DNA from: Phaeobacter sp. CECT 5382
Lineage (GTDB): Bacteria > Pseudomonadota > Alphaproteobacteria > Rhodobacterales > Rhodobacteraceae
DNA: 64,000 bases
Direction: 5' to 3'
Assembly: GCF_001457775.1 (NCBI RefSeq)
Contig: NZ_CYSG01000014.1
Coordinates: 26,467 to 90,466, forward strand
Shown: positions 7,985 through 17,454 of the stretch, piece after piece
Layout of the letters: each line of letters starts with the position of its first letter
Position numbering within the stretch: position 1 is the stretch's first letter
The notes under the pieces: model-generated
What the model saw: only the letters and a program-made list of their open reading frames with translations
Databases searched by the model: none
What the model was told of the DNA's origin: nothing
Program-made: the position numbers and the translations under genes

Positions 7985-10153
7985 ATGCGCCGCGCCCTGA
8001 TGCTTTCGGTGGTCCTTCCCTGGATGGCTGTGGCAAGTCCCGTGGCCACGCAAGAACTTGCCGCACAACCGGAACCGGTCGCGGTTCAGCCCGCCGTTCT
8101 AGTGGCAGACCAGCTTTTCATCACCCAGGACCGGACCCTGATTGCTCAGGGGAATGTTGAGGCCTTTCAGGAGGACATTCGCCTGCGGGCCGAAAAGATC
8201 ACCTTTGATCAGGCCAGTGGCACTCTACAGATCGAAGGTCCCATTCGGATCGATCAGGGTGGCGAGATCACCATTCTGGCCAGCGCTGCCGAAATGGACC
8301 GCTCGCTGCGCGATGGCCTGCTGACAGGCGCGCGCATGGTCTTCAAGCAGCAGCTGCAGCTTGCGTCTGTACAGATGAGTCGTGTCGGTGGACGCTATAC
8401 CCAGCTCTATAAGACCGCTGTCACCTCTTGCAACGTCTGCGAAGATGGCAAACCGCCGCTCTGGCAGATCCGGGCTGAGCGGGTCATCCATGATCAGGTG
8501 GAACAACAGCTCTATTTTGAAAACGCCCAGGTTCGTATTCTGGATGTTCCGGTGTTCTACTTTCCGGCCGTCCGCCTGCCGGATCCCAACCTGAAGAGGA
8601 CCAGCGGTTTTCTGGTCCCTTCGACCCGCACCACATCCAACCTCGGGACCGGGGTCAAGGTGCCGTATTTCTTTACGCTGGGCGAAAGTCGGGACCTGAT
8701 CCTGTCGCCTTATCTTTCTGCAAAGACCCGCACGCTTGAAGCCCGCTATCGTCAGGCTTTCAGGCGCGGCGATATAGAATTCAACGGCGCCTACACCCGG
8801 GATGATCTGCAACCAAACGAGGATCGCGGCTATTTCTTTGGTGAAGGTCAGTTTGACCTGGGGCGCGGCTATCAGCTGGAATTCGACTTCAAAACCGTAT
8901 CGGATGACGCCTATATCGCAGACTACAGCCTGCCGGATCTGGACCGGCTGCGCTCTGAAGTCAGTATTACCAAAGCGCAGCGCGACAGTCTTTTGCGTGC
9001 CTCTCTGATCAACTTCAAAACCCTACGTGACAGTGAAAACCAGGATCTGATCCCCTCCACAATTGGTGATATCTCATACCAGAAACGGTATTTCCCAACG
9101 GTGATCGGCGGAGAAAGCCGGATGACATTGGAAGCGCATGGCCACAACCGCACCTCCGATCTGGAGGGCAATGCAACCAGCGAAAACGGTCGCGACCAGG
9201 GTCGCGTCACCGCCGATTTCGACTGGCGTCGCAGCTGGCACATGGCCGGTGGCGTGGTGGTGAAATGGGAAATTGGTGCAGCAGCCGATGCTTTCACCAC
9301 CTATGATGACACCTATTATTCCGAACATAGTTCGCGGTTCACGCCACGCTCGGCGCTGACCTTCCGTCTGCCAATGTCGCGGATCGACAACACTGGTGCC
9401 AGCCAGTTTTTCGAACCGATCCTGCAGCTGGGCTGGAGCAATGTCATCGGCGCTGATGCCGCCAGCGACGAAAGCAATTTTGTTGAATTCGACCAGGGCA
9501 ACCTGTTGTCTCTGTCCCGGTTTCCGGCGGCCGACGCCCGCGAAGACGGCTTTACGCTGGCCTATGGGTTCAACTGGGCCCGCTACGCCAATAGCGGCTG
9601 GCAGGCCTATGCCACTATGGGTCAGGTGTTACGTCAAAATGCAGACAGCCGGTTCACCAAAAGCTCTGGGCTTGGCGAAACAACATCCGATATCTTGCTT
9701 GCCGGGCAGCTGAAATTTGATGACAGCATTGCACTGACCGCACGCGGTCTGCTCAATGATTCCCTGAACTTTTCCAAGGCAGAGGTACGGGGAGACTGGT
9801 ACCGGGACGCAGTCGCGGTTTCCGGCAGCTACCTGTGGCTTGGCACCGACCCGGCCGAAAACCGCAGCGAAGAAACGTCAGAAGTCTGGTTCGATGGCTC
9901 CTACGAGATTTCCCCCAGCTGGAAGGCCAGCGCCAACCTGCGCTACGATATCTCTGATGCCCGCGCCACCCGGGCTGGACTTGGCCTTGCCTACAGCAAC
10001 GAGTGCGTGACGGTCGACCTTTCGGTAAACCGCCGCTATACCTCAACAACAAGTGTTGAGCCTTCAACGGATTTCGGGTTTACCATTTCCATGAACGGGT
10101 TCTCCGTCAACAACGGCAGCAAACAGTACAGGCGATCATGCAGACAATCCTGA
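7985..10153 (+). CDS. lptD: LPS assembly outer-membrane protein LptD
   Basis: A 722-residue outer-membrane beta-barrel that inserts lipopolysaccharide into the outer leaflet with LptE. A signal peptide (about 1-23) is followed by an OstA-like jellyroll (about 40-170, with the pattern ADQLFITQDRTLIAQGNVEAFQED) and a long barrel domain. Cysteines near 141 and 144 (CNVC) and one near 681 could form the disulfides seen in LptD proteins. ATG 7985 is chosen over the in-frame ATG 18 bases upstream because GAGGACGGA stands at ribosome-binding distance and the signal peptide then begins cleanly. The last 16 bases overlap surA. Confidence 0.92.
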   Translation: MRRALMLSVVLPWMAVASPVATQELAAQPEPVAVQPAVLVADQLFITQDRTLIAQGNVEAFQEDIRLRAEKITFDQASGTLQIEGPIRIDQGGEITILASAAEMDRSLRDGLLTGARMVFKQQLQLASVQMSRVGGRYTQLYKTAVTSCNVCEDGKPPLWQIRAERVIHDQVEQQLYFENAQVRILDVPVFYFPAVRLPDPNLKRTSGFLVPSTRTTSNLGTGVKVPYFFTLGESRDLILSPYLSAKTRTLEARYRQAFRRGDIEFNGAYTRDDLQPNEDRGYFFGEGQFDLGRGYQLEFDFKTVSDDAYIADYSLPDLDRLRSEVSITKAQRDSLLRASLINFKTLRDSENQDLIPSTIGDISYQKRYFPTVIGGESRMTLEAHGHNRTSDLEGNATSENGRDQGRVTADFDWRRSWHMAGGVVVKWEIGAAADAFTTYDDTYYSEHSSRFTPRSALTFRLPMSRIDNTGASQFFEPILQLGWSNVIGADAASDESNFVEFDQGNLLSLSRFPAADAREDGFTLAYGFNWARYANSGWQAYATMGQVLRQNADSRFTKSSGLGETTSDILLAGQLKFDDSIALTARGLLNDSLNFSKAEVRGDWYRDAVAVSGSYLWLGTDPAENRSEETSEVWFDGSYEISPSWKASANLRYDISDARATRAGLGLAYSNECVTVDLSVNRRYTSTTSVEPSTDFGFTISMNGFSVNNGSKQYRRSCRQS

Positions 10154-11397
10154 CCCCAGCCTTCCCCGCATTTGTGACCCGACGCGTCGTCAAAACCGCC
10201 GTCGCACTGACCCTGGCCTTCGCTTTGTCCACGACAGCGATGCCCGCTACTGCGCAGGGCTTGTTTGCACCGGCGATCACCGTCGATAGTGCCGTCATTA
10301 CCAATTACGAGCTGGAACAAAGGGCCCGGTTCATGGGGGTTTTGCGCACGCCAGGAGATCCCCAGGTCATGGCGCGCGAAGAACTGATCAAGGACAGGCT
10401 CAAGATGGCTGCTCTTGAAGACGCAGGCATCGCGCCCAGCGAAGAAGAGATCACCGCCGGCATGACCGAACTTGCCGGGCGTGCCAATCTCTCCCTCAAC
10501 GAGTTTCTCCAGGCGCTGCAACAAAATGGGATCGCGCCGGAGACCCTGCGTGATTTCACCAGCGTCGGTATTGGCTGGCGCGAATATGTTGGCTCGCGTT
10601 TCCTGTCCCGTGCCCGTCCAACCGAAGCCGAGATTGATCGCGCTATGGGTCAGGCCGGATCCGGTGGGGTGCAGGTGCTGCTTTCTGAACTGATTGTGCC
10701 GATCAACGAACAGAATGCTGCACAGGTCAATCAACTGACAGATCAGGTCGGCGAACTGACGAGCTTCGCGGCGTTTTCCTCTGCCGCGACCCAGTATTCC
10801 GCTGCTGACAGCCGCACCAATGGCGGACGGCTGCCCTGGATGAACCTCACCAAACTGCCACCGCAGCTGCAATCTGTCGTGCTGGCCCTGCAGCCGGGTG
10901 AAATCACGGAACCATTGGCGCTGCAAAGCGCGGTCGCCATGTTCCAGATGCGCGGTATCCGCGAAGTAACCGGTGCCAACCAGCGCTTTGCGGCAATCGA
11001 ATACGCCGCCTACTACATCCCCGGTGGACGCAGTGCAGAAGCCCTGGCGCAGGGTCAAAAGATCGCCAATAGCATTGATAACTGCGATGATCTCTATGGT
11101 ATCGCAAAGGCGCAGGATCCCAGTGTTCTTGACAGGCAAAGCCTGGTTCCGGCCGATATCCCCCGCGACATCGCCATTGAACTGGCTAAACTGGACCCCA
11201 ACGAGACCTCGCTGACACTGACCCGCAACGAGGGTCAGACCTTGATGCTTTTGATGCTCTGTGGCCGAACCGCTGAGTTGGGCGAAGGGGAATCGCGCGA
11301 AACCGTAGCCAATGCCCTGGTGCAGCAGCGTCTGGCTTCCTTCGCTGACAGCTTCCTGGAACAACTACGGGCGGATGCGCGGATCATCGAAAAGTAG
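10138..11397 (+). CDS. surA: SurA-like periplasmic peptidyl-prolyl isomerase/chaperone
   Basis: A 419-residue secreted chaperone. A long signal peptide (about 1-40, ending MPATAQG) is followed by a SurA N-terminal domain (about 45-160) and a parvulin-type PpiC region (about 180-285, with the SRTNGGRLPWM pattern). SurA escorts outer-membrane proteins such as LptD across the periplasm to the BAM complex, which fits its place directly after lptD (16-base overlap) and the bamE gene elsewhere in the window. The parvulin core is somewhat divergent, so isomerase activity is less certain than the chaperone role. Confidence 0.85.
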   Translation: MQTILTPAFPAFVTRRVVKTAVALTLAFALSTTAMPATAQGLFAPAITVDSAVITNYELEQRARFMGVLRTPGDPQVMAREELIKDRLKMAALEDAGIAPSEEEITAGMTELAGRANLSLNEFLQALQQNGIAPETLRDFTSVGIGWREYVGSRFLSRARPTEAEIDRAMGQAGSGGVQVLLSELIVPINEQNAAQVNQLTDQVGELTSFAAFSSAATQYSAADSRTNGGRLPWMNLTKLPPQLQSVVLALQPGEITEPLALQSAVAMFQMRGIREVTGANQRFAAIEYAAYYIPGGRSAEALAQGQKIANSIDNCDDLYGIAKAQDPSVLDRQSLVPADIPRDIAIELAKLDPNETSLTLTRNEGQTLMLLMLCGRTAELGEGESRETVANALVQQRLASFADSFLEQLRADARIIEK

Positions 11398-11407
11398 GGC
11401 CTGAAAG

Positions 11408-12427
11408 ATGACCCGCGAAACGGAGATCACGGAGATCCAGGCACCAAGGCCCATCGCTCTCAGCTGCGGAGAGCCCGCCGGCATTGGCCCTGAGATCGCA
11501 GCGAAGGCCTGGCAGCAGTTGAAAGACAGCTGCCCCTTTGTCTGGATTGGCGACCCGCGCCACCTGCCTGCGGACTGCCCCTATGGGACTCTGTCAGACG
11601 ACATATTGTCTGACCCCAGCGCCATCTTGGCGATTTCGACGCGCGCATTGCCGGTTCTGCCTTTGCACTTTGCCGGAAATACCATCAAAGGCACCGCAGA
11701 TCCGAAAAATGCACCGGGGGTTATCGCCTCGATCGAAAAGGCCGTTGGACTGGTACAGTCTGGCTGCGCCTCCGCCGTTTGCACTGCGCCAATCCACAAG
11801 AAGGCCCTGATCGACGGGGCCGAATTTGCCTATCCCGGCCACACCGAATTCCTGGCGCATCTGGCAGGCCGGTCGCAGGTGGTGATGATGCTGGCCAGCC
11901 CGGCGCTGCGGGTGGTGCCCGCCACCATTCATATCGCCCTTGCGGATGTGCCAAAGGTTCTGACACCTGATTTGCTGCGCGAGGTCATTGCGATAACCGC
12001 CGAAGGCCTGCGACACCAGTTTGGCATTTCCCAGCCACGTATTGCCGTCGCAGGACTGAACCCACACGCCGGCGAAGGCGGCGCCATGGGACAGGAAGAA
12101 CTGCTCTGGATCAATGATCTGGTGACTGACATGCAGGCAGAAGGCTATTCCCTTAGTGGCCCGCACCCGGCGGATACCCTGTTTCACGCCGCCGCCCGCC
12201 GCCGCTATGATGCGGCCGTCTGCATGTATCACGACCAGGCCTTGATCCCGATCAAAACACTGGATTTTGATCATGGCGTTAACGTCACCCTCGGCCTGCC
12301 TTTCATTCGCACCTCACCGGATCATGGCACCGCTTTCGACATCGCTGGAACCGGCAGCGCCAATCCCTCCAGCCTCATCGAGGCTCTGAAGCTGGCTCAG
12401 AGCATGGCGCAAAGCAAGCAGCCATGA
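11408..12427 (+). CDS. pdxA: 4-hydroxythreonine-4-phosphate dehydrogenase
   Basis: A 339-residue cytosolic enzyme of pyridoxal 5'-phosphate synthesis that oxidises 4-phosphohydroxy-L-threonine with NAD(P), using a divalent metal held by three histidines. Visible family landmarks are CGEPAGIGPEI near 19-29, the substrate/metal segment with HTEF, GLNPHAGEGG near 215-224, and MYHDQALIPIKTLDFDHGVNVTLGLP-type C-terminal residues (about 273-298). It follows surA by 10 bases, as in many proteobacteria (surA-pdxA-rsmA order), and is likely in the same transcript. Confidence 0.93.
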   Translation: MTRETEITEIQAPRPIALSCGEPAGIGPEIAAKAWQQLKDSCPFVWIGDPRHLPADCPYGTLSDDILSDPSAILAISTRALPVLPLHFAGNTIKGTADPKNAPGVIASIEKAVGLVQSGCASAVCTAPIHKKALIDGAEFAYPGHTEFLAHLAGRSQVVMMLASPALRVVPATIHIALADVPKVLTPDLLREVIAITAEGLRHQFGISQPRIAVAGLNPHAGEGGAMGQEELLWINDLVTDMQAEGYSLSGPHPADTLFHAAARRRYDAAVCMYHDQALIPIKTLDFDHGVNVTLGLPFIRTSPDHGTAFDIAGTGSANPSSLIEALKLAQSMAQSKQP

Positions 12428-12562
12428 GCCTGCACTTGCCACCCTTCGCTTGCCCCCTGCCCTTGACCCGGTAAGGCCAACTGCCTATCCCGGCCTCATC
12501 CTCTTTTTGACAGGCGCACCGGATCGGACTGCGCCGCTGGTAAACGTAGCGGGAACACATAC

Positions 12563-13408
12563 ATGAGCGCCATCGACAGCCTGCCCCCCCTGCGTGAGGT
12601 GATCGAAACCCACCAGCTTCTGGCCCGAAAATCACTGGGTCAGAACTTTCTTCTTGATCTCAACCTCACCGCCAAGATCGCGCGCCAGGCAGGCGATCTG
12701 ACACAATGTGATGTGCTGGAAATCGGCCCTGGCCCCGGTGGTCTGACACGCGGATTGTTGGCCGAGGGCGCACGCCGGGTTCTGGCCGTGGAAAAGGACA
12801 GCCGCTGCATGCCGGCATTGGCCGAAATCGCTGAGGCCTATCCAGGGCGGCTTGAGTTGATCAATGGTGACGCGCTCGAGGTTGATCCATTGGCGCATCT
12901 GACGCCACCGGTCCGCATCGCGGCCAACCTGCCCTACAATGTCGGCACGGAGCTTCTGGTACGCTGGCTCACGCCGAAAGAATGGCCCCCTTTCTGGCAA
13001 AGCCTGACGCTGATGTTCCAGCGGGAAGTCGCAGAGCGCATTGTCGCCCTGCCCGGAACCAAGGCCTATGGCCGCCTGGCATTGCTAGCCCAGTGGCGCG
13101 CCGATGCAGCTATCGTGCTGTCGCTGCCCCCAGAAGCCTTTAGCCCGCCGCCCAAAGTGCACAGTGCTGTCGTACACCTGACAGCCCTGGCAGAGCCGCG
13201 TTATCCGGCCGACGCTGCCACCTTGTCCCGGGTGATTGCCGCCGCTTTCAACCAGCGCCGCAAAATGCTGCGCGCCAGCCTAAAAGGGGTGGCGCCGGGG
13301 ATCGAGGATCATCTTAAGGCGGCAGGAATTGCCCCAACCGAGCGCGCGGAACAAGTGAGCCTTGAAGAGTTCTGCGCTCTGGCACGCAGCATAAAGCCAC
13401 TCACATAA
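12563..13408 (+). CDS. rsmA: 16S rRNA (adenine1518/1519-N6,N6)-dimethyltransferase
   Basis: A 281-residue KsgA/RsmA methyltransferase that dimethylates two adjacent adenines in helix 45 of 16S rRNA late in 30S assembly; loss gives kasugamycin resistance. The SAM-binding fold shows SLGQNFLLD near 24-32, [16 protein letters not shown] near 51-66 and the catalytic [11 protein letters not shown] near 120-130. It ends the lptF-lptG-lptD-surA-pdxA run but is separated from pdxA by 135 bases, so it may also have its own promoter. A strong hairpin terminator follows at 13481-13518. Confidence 0.93.
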   Translation: MSAIDSLPPLREVIETHQLLARKSLGQNFLLDLNLTAKIARQAGDLTQCDVLEIGPGPGGLTRGLLAEGARRVLAVEKDSRCMPALAEIAEAYPGRLELINGDALEVDPLAHLTPPVRIAANLPYNVGTELLVRWLTPKEWPPFWQSLTLMFQREVAERIVALPGTKAYGRLALLAQWRADAAIVLSLPPEAFSPPPKVHSAVVHLTALAEPRYPADAATLSRVIAAAFNQRRKMLRASLKGVAPGIEDHLKAAGIAPTERAEQVSLEEFCALARSIKPLT

Positions 13409-13480
13409 GATCACGGATCTAATCTGTTCTGCCCTAGCTTGTCATGGCTTGTCCTCACAAACCAGACCTAGCTAAAAATG

Positions 13481-13518
13481 CAAATGAACCGGCCCAATTG
13501 ACTGGGCCGGTTCATTTG
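13481..13518. terminator. Bidirectional terminator between rsmA and the DUF4167 gene
   Basis: Perfect 16-bp stem (CAAATGAACCGGCCCA at 13481-13496, its complement at 13503-13518) around a 6-base loop in the 130-base gap between convergent genes. It could stop transcripts from both sides. Confidence 0.8.
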
Positions 13519-13538
13519 TTCAAATCGTAAAGTCAGGC

Positions 13539-14303
13539 TTATTCTGCTGCTTCTGGCGCGTCTTCGGCCTTTGGCTTGGGCCGGGGCTTACGCGGCGCGC
13601 GTTTCGGCTTGGCAGGTTCGGCAGTTGCCTCAGCGCCCGCTTCCGTAGCCTGTACCGGCGTAGCTCCTTCATCCGCGGCTTGAGCTACAGGCTTGCGGCT
13701 ACGGGGTTTGCGCGCAGCGGGTTTCTTGGTCGCCTGCTTTTGCTCCCCCCCCTTGCTTTCGGGGGTCTCCACCAAACCACTGTCCTGAGCGCCAGCCGCG
13801 CTGTCACCAGATCTATGCGCATCGCGCGGATCGATCACTTCGGGCTGCGGTGCATCGGCCAAATCCTGAGCTGCCGCAGGGGTCGCCTGAGGTGCCGCTG
13901 CAGGAGCGGTTTGAGATGGCTGTTGCGCAGCAGCGGCAGCCTGATTGGCGCTGGCTTCGCGTTCCTGACGCTCCAGACGTTCAGAGCGTTCGCGGTCGCG
14001 GTCGGCCTGACGTTCCCGGTTTTGCCGTTCCTGTTCTTCACGACGGCTGTCGATCTCGCGCTGCGCCTCGTTCAACAGGCGCAGATAGTGCTCGGCGTGC
14101 TGTTGAAAGTTTTCGGCAGCAACACGGTCGTTGCTCAGCTGAGCATCCCGCGCCAGCTGGTTGTATTTATCAATGATCTGTTGTGGCGTGCCGCGCACCT
14201 TGCCCTCTGGGCCGGAGCTGTCGAAGACACGGTTTACAACATTGACCCCATTGGGGCGGTTCCGGTTCGACTTGGAACGCGAACGTGATTTTGACGATCT
14301 CAT
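13539..14303 (-). CDS. DUF4167 domain protein with Ala/Pro/Gln-rich tail
   Basis: A 254-residue protein. The first 15 or so residues are almost all Arg, Lys, Ser and Asn, followed by the DUF4167 core (about 20-90) with GTPQQIIDKYNQLARDAQLSNDRVAAENFQQHAEHYLR-type residues. After that comes a long charged Arg/Glu helix (about 90-125) and a disordered Ala/Pro/Gln then Lys/Pro/Arg-rich tail. The family is confined largely to alphaproteobacteria and has no settled function; the basic ends would suit nucleic-acid or ribosome contact, which is only inference. It follows prmC by 225 bases on the same strand. Confidence 0.8.
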   Translation of the reverse strand: MRSSKSRSRSKSNRNRPNGVNVVNRVFDSSGPEGKVRGTPQQIIDKYNQLARDAQLSNDRVAAENFQQHAEHYLRLLNEAQREIDSRREEQERQNRERQADRDRERSERLERQEREASANQAAAAAQQPSQTAPAAAPQATPAAAQDLADAPQPEVIDPRDAHRSGDSAAGAQDSGLVETPESKGGEQKQATKKPAARKPRSRKPVAQAADEGATPVQATEAGAEATAEPAKPKRAPRKPRPKPKAEDAPEAAE

Positions 14304-14528
14304 ATGCCTAACGTCAGCCTTAATTACATGTGTCGTGGATCCAATTCAGCGCGATCCTGCGCCGGATGATCGACTATTTTGGGCTTGATGTCGCTGGGAG
14401 GTAGAGCAACCTCGCCTTTTTTGAGCGACAGTTTGAGTAACCATTTTCCACCCCCTCAGACAAGGGGTAGAGGTCACTTTTCGCTGTTTTTTCTTTCAAA
14501 AATGAAAATTTTTGACCAAAAACCGTGA

Positions 14529-15392
14529 TTATTCGGCCCTCACGGCCAGAACCACACGATCACGGCCATCCAAATCAGGCAAAACCTGCACCTGCTGCAA
14601 TCCGGCCTGTTGCAACATCTCGGCGACAGCTGCCCCCTGTGTCGGCCCGATCTCAAGGCAGATCCGCCCGCCCGGTGTCAGATGCTGCATCGTGCCTGCG
14701 GCAATGATGCGATAGGCGCCCAGCCCGTCGCCACCATCCGTCAGTGCCATGTCAGGCTCATGGGCGCGCACTTCCGGCTCCAGATCCTCCATTTCATCCA
14801 GCGCAATATAGGGCGGGTTTGCTGTGATCAGATCAAATTGCCCCGTCACATTTGAAAACCAATCCGATTGCTGGATATCAATACGCGCTTCAACCCGGTG
14901 CAACACCGCATTGGCGCTGGCCTGTAGGCAGGCGGCTTCGCTCAGATCAACGCCAAGCCCGGTGGATTTCGGATTTTCCGCCAGCAGCGTAACAAGAATG
15001 CAGCCTGAGCCGAGACCAAGATCCAGCACCCGTTCAAACGGCTGCGACAGCGCCACCTCGATCAGGGTTTCGGTTTCGGGGCGCGGGTCCAGTACGTCTT
15101 TTGAGACCTTGAACCGGCGACCGTAAAATTCCCGCTCGCCAATCAGATGCGACACCGGCACGCGCACCGCCCGCAGCGAGATCAGCTGTTCATAGCGATC
15201 AGCCACCTCGGGTTCCAGATCTTCGGGGGCGATCAGCGTGACGCGACTGGCCTCGATCCGGGCGGCATGGGCCAACAAAATGCGAGCATCACGCGCCGGA
15301 TCCGGCACCCCTGCCGCCCTAAGCCGGGCCGCGGCTGCAGCCATGGCCTGCGCCGCAGTCCCACCAGATGAATCCGATGCGGTGGCGCTCAT
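14529..15392 (-). CDS. prmC: Peptide chain release factor N5-glutamine methyltransferase
   Basis: A 287-residue SAM-dependent methyltransferase that methylates the Gln of the GGQ motif in release factors RF1 and RF2. It shows the nucleotide-binding [16 protein letters not shown] near 116-131 and the catalytic NPPYIA near 186-191. The start overlaps the stop of prfA, its substrate's gene, by four bases (ATGA), the classical prfA-prmC arrangement. Confidence 0.93.
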   Translation of the reverse strand: MSATASDSSGGTAAQAMAAAAARLRAAGVPDPARDARILLAHAARIEASRVTLIAPEDLEPEVADRYEQLISLRAVRVPVSHLIGEREFYGRRFKVSKDVLDPRPETETLIEVALSQPFERVLDLGLGSGCILVTLLAENPKSTGLGVDLSEAACLQASANAVLHRVEARIDIQQSDWFSNVTGQFDLITANPPYIALDEMEDLEPEVRAHEPDMALTDGGDGLGAYRIIAAGTMQHLTPGGRICLEIGPTQGAAVAEMLQQAGLQQVQVLPDLDGRDRVVLAVRAE

Positions 15393-16444
15393 TGTCCCAT
15401 CTCTGCCAGAAGCCGCGCCTGGTTGTCTGCCGCCAGCGCGTCGATGATTTCATCCAGGTCGCCCTGCATGATCTGATCCAGCTTATAGAGCGTCAGATTG
15501 ATCCGGTGGTCAGACATCCGCCCCTGCGGAAAATTATACGTCCGGATCCGCTCTGAGCGGTCGCCAGAGCCAACCTGGCTGGCGCGATCCGCTGAGCGTT
15601 CGCCGTCAATCCGCTGACGTTCCAGATCATAAAGCCGCGCTCGCAGCACTTGCATGGCAATTTCGCGGTTGCGGTGTTGGGATTTTTCGGCGCTGACCAC
15701 CATCAACCCGGTGGGCAGGTGGGTAATGCGCACAGCCGAATCCGTTGTATTGACGTGCTGTCCGCCCGAGCCAGAGGCGCGCATGGTATCGATGCGGATA
15801 TCACCGGGATCGATTTTGATATCCACGTCCTGGGCTTCGGGAAGCACAGCCACAGTGGCTGCCGATGTGTGAATGCGACCGCCGCTTTCGGTGACCGGCA
15901 CCCGCTGCACCCGATGCACACCGCTTTCGTATTTCAGGCGACCAAAGACATTCTCACCCTTGATATGGGCCACAACTTCCTTGATGCCACCAAGCTCCGA
16001 CGCCTGTTCTTCGATGATCTCAAACTTCCAGCCGCGCGCCTCAGCGTAGCGCTGATACATGCGCAACAGATCAGCCGCAAAGAGCGCGGCCTCATCGCCG
16101 CCGGTTCCGGGGCGGATTTCCAGCATCGCGGGCCGGGTGTCAGCGTCATCCTTGGGCAAGAGCGCCAGTTGCAGCGCATGCTCTGCCTCGGGCAAGGCCG
16201 CCTTCAGAGCCGGGATTTCCTCTTCGGCCAGCTCCTTCATGTCAGGATCCGACAGCATGGATTCGGCCTCATCCAGATCGGACATCAATTGCCGATAGGC
16301 ACTGATCTGTTCTGCCACGGGTTTGATCTCGGAATATTCCCGCGCCAAATCGGCGATCTGCGCGCCACTGGTGCCTTCGGCCATCGCGGCTTCTAGATAC
16401 TGAAACCGTTGCAGGATTTGCTCTAGCCGCTCTTCGGGGATCAT
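15389..16444 (-). CDS. prfA: Peptide chain release factor 1
   Basis: A 351-residue class-I release factor for UAA and UAG. It carries the stop-codon recognition motif PVT (in [16 protein letters not shown]), the form of PxT expected for RF1 rather than the SPF of RF2, and the catalytic [12 protein letters not shown]. The ATG at 16444 is preferred (GAGG five bases upstream, and the length usual for the group); an in-frame ATG at 16462 would add six residues. It is divergent from the small secreted protein at 16538. Confidence 0.93.
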   Translation of the reverse strand: MIPEERLEQILQRFQYLEAAMAEGTSGAQIADLAREYSEIKPVAEQISAYRQLMSDLDEAESMLSDPDMKELAEEEIPALKAALPEAEHALQLALLPKDDADTRPAMLEIRPGTGGDEAALFAADLLRMYQRYAEARGWKFEIIEEQASELGGIKEVVAHIKGENVFGRLKYESGVHRVQRVPVTESGGRIHTSAATVAVLPEAQDVDIKIDPGDIRIDTMRASGSGGQHVNTTDSAVRITHLPTGLMVVSAEKSQHRNREIAMQVLRARLYDLERQRIDGERSADRASQVGSGDRSERIRTYNFPQGRMSDHRINLTLYKLDQIMQGDLDEIIDALAADNQARLLAEMGQ

Positions 16445-16537
16445 CCGCGCCTCATTGGTCAACTGGGGTTATTGGGGTCTGTAGGAGTGTCATCGTGCCA
16501 CTTTGGCAGCTTGTTGCTTCTGTGATATGCTAGCTCC

Positions 16538-16897
16538 ATGCAACATGCCAGAGCCCTTATTGCATTCATCCTGGTTGCCGCTTTTGGCGGGCCGCAACAG
16601 TCTGCCTTTGCAGATGTTGTTGGCCCCGGAGGCAAGGTCATCGATTGCTATTGCACCGACAAGACAGGCACGCGGGTTGAGCTGGGCGAATTTCGCTGCC
16701 TAAGCGTGGATGGCCGCCAATTCATGGCCCAGTGCCAGATGTCGTTGAATGTGCCGATGTGGCGCGAGGTGCAAACGACCTGCCTCTCGGCCAGTCTGCC
16801 GACCAGTCTGAATTCGAACACAGAAGCATCATTCTCGGACCGGCAATTGGCCAGCCCGGCCTTTTCGCGCCCAGTTGGGCCTCCTCCGGTTTTGTGA
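16538..16897 (+). CDS. Small cysteine-rich secreted protein, unknown family
   Basis: A 119-residue protein not recognised. An N-terminal signal peptide (about 1-25, ending SAFA-D) is followed by a short domain with five cysteines: CYC near 37-39, then single cysteines near 54, 66 and 81. The last 35 residues are Ser/Pro-rich and look unstructured. The arrangement suggests a periplasmic or secreted protein with disulfides or a metal site. No clear ribosome-binding site precedes ATG 16538, so the start is uncertain. It is divergent from prfA. Confidence 0.55.
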   Translation: MQHARALIAFILVAAFGGPQQSAFADVVGPGGKVIDCYCTDKTGTRVELGEFRCLSVDGRQFMAQCQMSLNVPMWREVQTTCLSASLPTSLNSNTEASFSDRQLASPAFSRPVGPPPVL

Positions 16898-16970
16898 GCA
16901 CACTGCGCAGGCAGGCTGAAAACACCTATTTGAGCCTAAATCAAAATCTCCTGAGGTCTCTTGCGGCGCT

Positions 16971-17393
16971 CTATTCCGCAGCCGGTGGCATTTGCCCCAA
17001 CCAACGGTCAATCCGCGTCTTGTTGACGCCAAGATCTGAGCGGCCAAAGCGCAGGCGAGCATAAACCTTGAGCAGATCACCGTCCTGGCGCGCCGTTGTA
17101 TAGTCCGGAAAGCCGATCACCTTGGTACGGGTCACATAGGTTGCCATGCCATCTTCGACAGATCCGGCCAGCAATTTGGTCCGGGGCGCGGATGTTGCAA
17201 TCTGGTCGAACTGGCGCAGTCCTTCCGGGCCAGAGCGTACGACTTTGAAAACACCGCCACGAAACTCTTTATCCTCAGACAGTTCGGGTTGCGTGTTCCA
17301 GTCGAAAGGATCCACGGGCGCCAGCCGGATAAAGCCTAGAACCACTGCGGCCGCAGCCAGAAGAACCCAAACGAGCATCATGATCTTTCCCAT
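16971..17393 (-). CDS. DUF1499 family protein
   Basis: A 140-residue protein with one N-terminal membrane helix (about 4-22) and a DUF1499 domain (about 45-130, including TYVTRTKVIGFPDYTT and YARLRFGRSDLGVNKTRIDRWL-type residues). The domain should be periplasmic. The family is widespread in proteobacteria with no agreed function. AAGGCAAG precedes ATG 17393. It lies 61 bases downstream of the agmatinase-like gene on the same strand and may be cotranscribed. Confidence 0.8.
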   Translation of the reverse strand: MGKIMMLVWVLLAAAAVVLGFIRLAPVDPFDWNTQPELSEDKEFRGGVFKVVRSGPEGLRQFDQIATSAPRTKLLAGSVEDGMATYVTRTKVIGFPDYTTARQDGDLLKVYARLRFGRSDLGVNKTRIDRWLGQMPPAAE

Positions 17394-17454
17394 CTTGCCT
17401 TGGCCCTCTCCCTGAACTGCCGGGATACCCTGACGGATGCCCCTTAATGACAGC

